A stretch of DNA of 64,000 nt from Earliella scabrosa (taxonomy: Eukaryota > Basidiomycota > Agaricomycetes > Polyporales > Polyporaceae). The stretch covers positions 1,302,001-1,366,000 of the forward strand of contig JABYQQ010000006.1 of assembly GCA_022605405.1 (NCBI GenBank), given 5' to 3'. Each line of letters opens with the position of its first letter. Positions within the stretch are counted from its first letter, which is position 1. The notes beneath the pieces were generated by a model. It had not been told where the DNA came from and made no database searches. It worked only from the letters and a program-made list of their open reading frames with translations. Below are positions 61,367-64,000 of the stretch, piece after piece. The position numbers and the translations under genes are program-made.

Positions 61367-62109
61367 AGGGAGGTTGGCGATGAGCATTGACTTCTAGCGG
61401 GTTTCCTTCGTGGTTTCGGTTATCATGTGCGTGTGGACGTCTATGTGCAATGGTCTGAAATTGACTCACAGTTTTTTTGTCAGAGATGTAGCATATAGTT
61501 CCTCCTTCGACGACGGCGATGATCACGAATCTTGAATTCACGACGCATTCACCATTCTCCCCCTTCCTGCATGGTGTGAGTCCCCAGGGCCGCACCGTCA
61601 GTTCATCCAGCAATGCGATCCGCACGTGGTCGCTACGGAGATAGACATTCTGTCTAGACCTACTCGAGTCCGCAAGGCATTCTTCACCTGACTTCCCAGT
61701 CTGCGCATCAAGTCCGCGAGAAAGATGGGCGACTAGAGAAGCTTATTCTGAGCTTGAACTGCGCGCTGTAAGTTTTTGTCGCGCTTCTGCTGCCTCGAAG
61801 AAGTTCTAAACGCTCCTGCGCTTGCACTCACTTACGTTCTCGTGTGTCGGCGGTCGCCTCAGACCATAATAGATAACAGATAGCGAGAATGAATGGAGCG
61901 GAAGGTCCGGCGGACCGGTGATGCACTGAGCGATTCTCGAAGTCGGTCTGATCGGCAACCCGGTAAGTACAAAGCTCTAAGGCTGCTAGCCCACGGAAGA
62001 CCCGCAGTACATAATAACACTCGACCGACGCCGCGCGCGCGAACACACGCTGGTATGCCTTGGTCAGGCGGGTGTCATGCATGTGTCGAGAGGCCTGCAG
62101 GACTTCGCT
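61367..62109. other. Intergenic stretch
   Basis: Spacer between MFS copies 3 and 4. No gene recognised. Confidence 0.45.
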
Positions 62110-62116
62110 TATATAG
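62110..62116 (+). promoter_or_regulatory. TATA box of MFS copy 4
   Basis: TATATAG, 99 nt before the preferred start codon at 62215. It supports that start over an in-frame ATG at 62077, which lies upstream of the TATA box. Confidence 0.5.
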
Positions 62117-62214
62117 CTGGATGTCCTCGGGAAGCGTTCCCTCTGCCCGTTGACTCCCTCCCCTGCCCTTCTAGTGGCCCCTCCGCTCGCGGTGTACCCA
62201 GTGGAAGGATCAAA

Positions 62215-64000
62215 ATGGGCTTCAAAATAGGTCGACCTTCTGTCACAGTCGAGGTAATCCGCGATGGCGAAAAGACCCCAACGTCGACCCCCACCTCCGG
62301 CAGGACGTCCCCAACCTTAAACCTGGACGACGGTATCGAGACGCGGTCGAAGGAGGCCGGAGCGTCGGCGACGCAACTGCCTGCACTCGAGACGTCGTCC
62401 ATGCAAACGCCGGCCATGAAGCGCAAAGCGTGGCTGCAGTTCTCAGTGCTCTGTCTGTCTATCTATGTCTCCGGATGGAACGATGGCGCGCTGGGTCCTT
62501 TGCTGCCTCGACTTCAAGATGTGTATCATGTGAGTATGTGCGCACTCCCACACTCCTCGTACTAATGGTCTTTCGATTGACAGGTTGGATACGCTGTGGT
62601 TTCGCTCATCTTCATCGTCAGCTGCATTGTAAGTTGAGCTCACCATGCACGTTCAACTCGATCTGACCTAGGATTGTCCTCAGGGCTCCATTGTGGGGTC
62701 ATGTACATACCTCTACCTCACCGATCGGTTCGGTTTCGGCACGGTATGTCCTTGATCTCTTAACTCGACTCGTGTCCATCGTCTAACTCTTTGGCTCCAG
62801 GTCGTCGTTGTCGGTCAGTTTCTCTCACTAGGGTCTCGCGCGCGACGCTCGGACCGATCTATTTGTGCCGCACAGCATCCGGATCCCTTATGGTAGCATA
62901 CTCTCTTGAAGCAGGCGCGGTGCCTTTCCCCGTCTTCGTTCTCGCGTACTTCTTCAACGGCTTCGGCACGGCATACTTGGTACGTCCATACCATCCTCAC
63001 CCCTATTCATGAGGGTGCGATGTTGGCTCATGTGAACACATCTCTGAACCTGAACCGTATGACAGAATGCAGGGTCGAATGCGTTCCTTGCGAGCATGAG
63101 CGTCGGCAATGCCTCCTCGCGAATGGGCGTATTGCACGCAGTATACGGTTCGTACTGCGCCGTCCACCTCCAGTGCCCTGCTTACGGTTGTGCTTTGGTA
63201 CCGTGTGTAGGCATGGGTGCAATGTCCTCCCCATTAGTCGCAACGCAGTTCGCCGAAATCCCACGCTGGTCCTTCGTCTACCTTACCCATCTCGGTATCT
63301 CCATGATTAATGGCCTGCTGCAAATTGCAGTGTTCAGGTTTAGAACCCAGGAAGGTATGTGCGCGTATGTCGACCGCTAGGGCTCGACTGTCATTTCATG
63401 ATGGACCGTTGACCTTGTCTTCCGACAGCATGCTTCCAAGAAATCGGTCTGCCGCCACCCGAGAAGGAAGCGGAAGGCTGGCTTGAGCGATACAAAAAGA
63501 TCTTCCGCCTTCGGACGGTCCACCTCATGGCGCTCTTCGCCTTCACATATGTCGGGCATGAGGTCACCGTTGGAAGTGAGTACGCTAGCCTCGAAACATT
63601 CGAGTCGGCGCTCATGTGTGCATTCTATTAGGCTGGATCGTCACGTACATTATCAGAGAACGGAATGGGGGTCCCAGCTCCGGCTATATCTCGTCCGGGT
63701 TCTTTGGTGGTGGGTATCAGTACTACTTCGTGGCTGCTTCAAGACTTTGATCTGATACGGACACAACAGGGCTTATGCTGGGGCGTGTCGCCCTGCTCTG
63801 GTTCAGTAAACTGGTACGTATACGACCAACAATTGGTCGAGTTCCTGCTGATGGCTTGACAGATCGGCGAGCGCCGTGTCGTCTTCGTCTACATTTTTGC
63901 TGTTATCAGGTTAGTAGCTTTTACTCTCCACATGACGACCAAGTCAGGTTGACAAGTCCTTGTGTAGCCTAGAACTCGTAGTATGGTTCGTGCCCAACCT
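62215..64000 (+). CDS. MFS transporter, cluster copy 4 (3'-truncated by window edge)
   Basis: Starts MGFKIGRPSVTVEVIRDGE. Blocks in order: YVSGWNDGALGPLLPRLQ, VGYAVVSLIFIVSC, GSIVGSCTYLYLTDRFGFGT, GAVPFPVFVLAYFFNGFGTA, NAGSNAFLASMSVGNASSRM followed by GVLHAVYG, MGAMSSPLVATQFAEIPRW, GLPPPEKEAEGWLERYKKIF, HLMALFAFTYVGHEVTVGS, GWIVTYIIRERNGGPSSGY and IGERRVVFVYIFAVIS. The window ends in LELVVWFVPNL of the following exon, so the last membrane segments are missing here. Exon-intron layout agrees with copies 1 and 2. Same family, substrate unknown. Confidence 0.85.

Overview
The window is nuclear DNA from a filamentous basidiomycete, most likely an Agaricomycete. The evidence is: genes cut by many introns of about 50-60 nt with GTRNGT donors; CT-rich leaders before start codons; high GC; and a gene content typical of the group, including a mushroom-type sesquiterpene synthase, a basidiomycete-style 7-TM receptor-like protein, ATG11, GFA1 and SEC24. 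There are no CRISPR arrays or operons; every gene has its own promoter.

Layout. 0-1.2 kb: the 3' end of ATG11 (+). 4.5-6.6 kb: a 10-exon hexose/lactose-type sugar transporter (+). 8.2-8.6 kb: an 89-aa single-pass membrane protein (+). 9.2-12.0 kb: a Pro-rich one-finger C2H2 protein with an acidic DLFG-repeat tail (+). 12.7-13.6 kb: coiled-coil gene A (+), with an apparent frameshift. 14.3-17.9 kb: an MFS transporter with a very long acidic central loop (-). 18-22.3 kb: a gene-poor stretch with a degenerate tandem repeat and two short hairpins. 22.3-23.8 kb: a sesquiterpene synthase (+). 24.4 kb: an intron-bearing tRNA-Gln(UUG) (-). 24.9-25.8 kb: a small single-TM protein (-). 26.4-28.6 kb: STN1, telomere CST complex (-). 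29.1-32.2 kb: SEC2, Rab GEF (-). 32.8-34.2 kb: SPP2, spliceosome activation (-). 34.5-35.5 kb: coiled-coil gene B (+), a paralogue of gene A. 38.2-41.2 kb: GFA1, first step of chitin precursor synthesis, with a 644-nt first intron (+). 41.8-42.6 kb: a small hydrophilic protein (-). 42.9-43.5 kb: a nested inverted-repeat (foldback/MITE-like) element.

43.9-64 kb is dominated by four paralogous MFS transporters (two on -, two on +; the last runs off the window). Among them sit a 7-TM receptor-like gene, a relatively AT-rich two-finger C2H2 gene, a TenA/THI-4-like gene and SEC24 with an N-terminal WW domain.

How the genes relate. Most are unlinked housekeeping functions: secretion (SEC2, SEC24), splicing (SPP2), telomeres (STN1), autophagy (ATG11), cell wall (GFA1) and transport. 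The terpene synthase has no recognisable P450 or other tailoring gene within about 8 kb on either side, so no classical cluster is visible. The most notable local structures are the expanded MFS family, the coiled-coil paralogue pair, the foldback element beside MFS copy 1, and the WW-SEC24 architecture. All calls come from reading the sequence by eye. Intron borders were chosen from GT-AG signals and reading-frame continuity.
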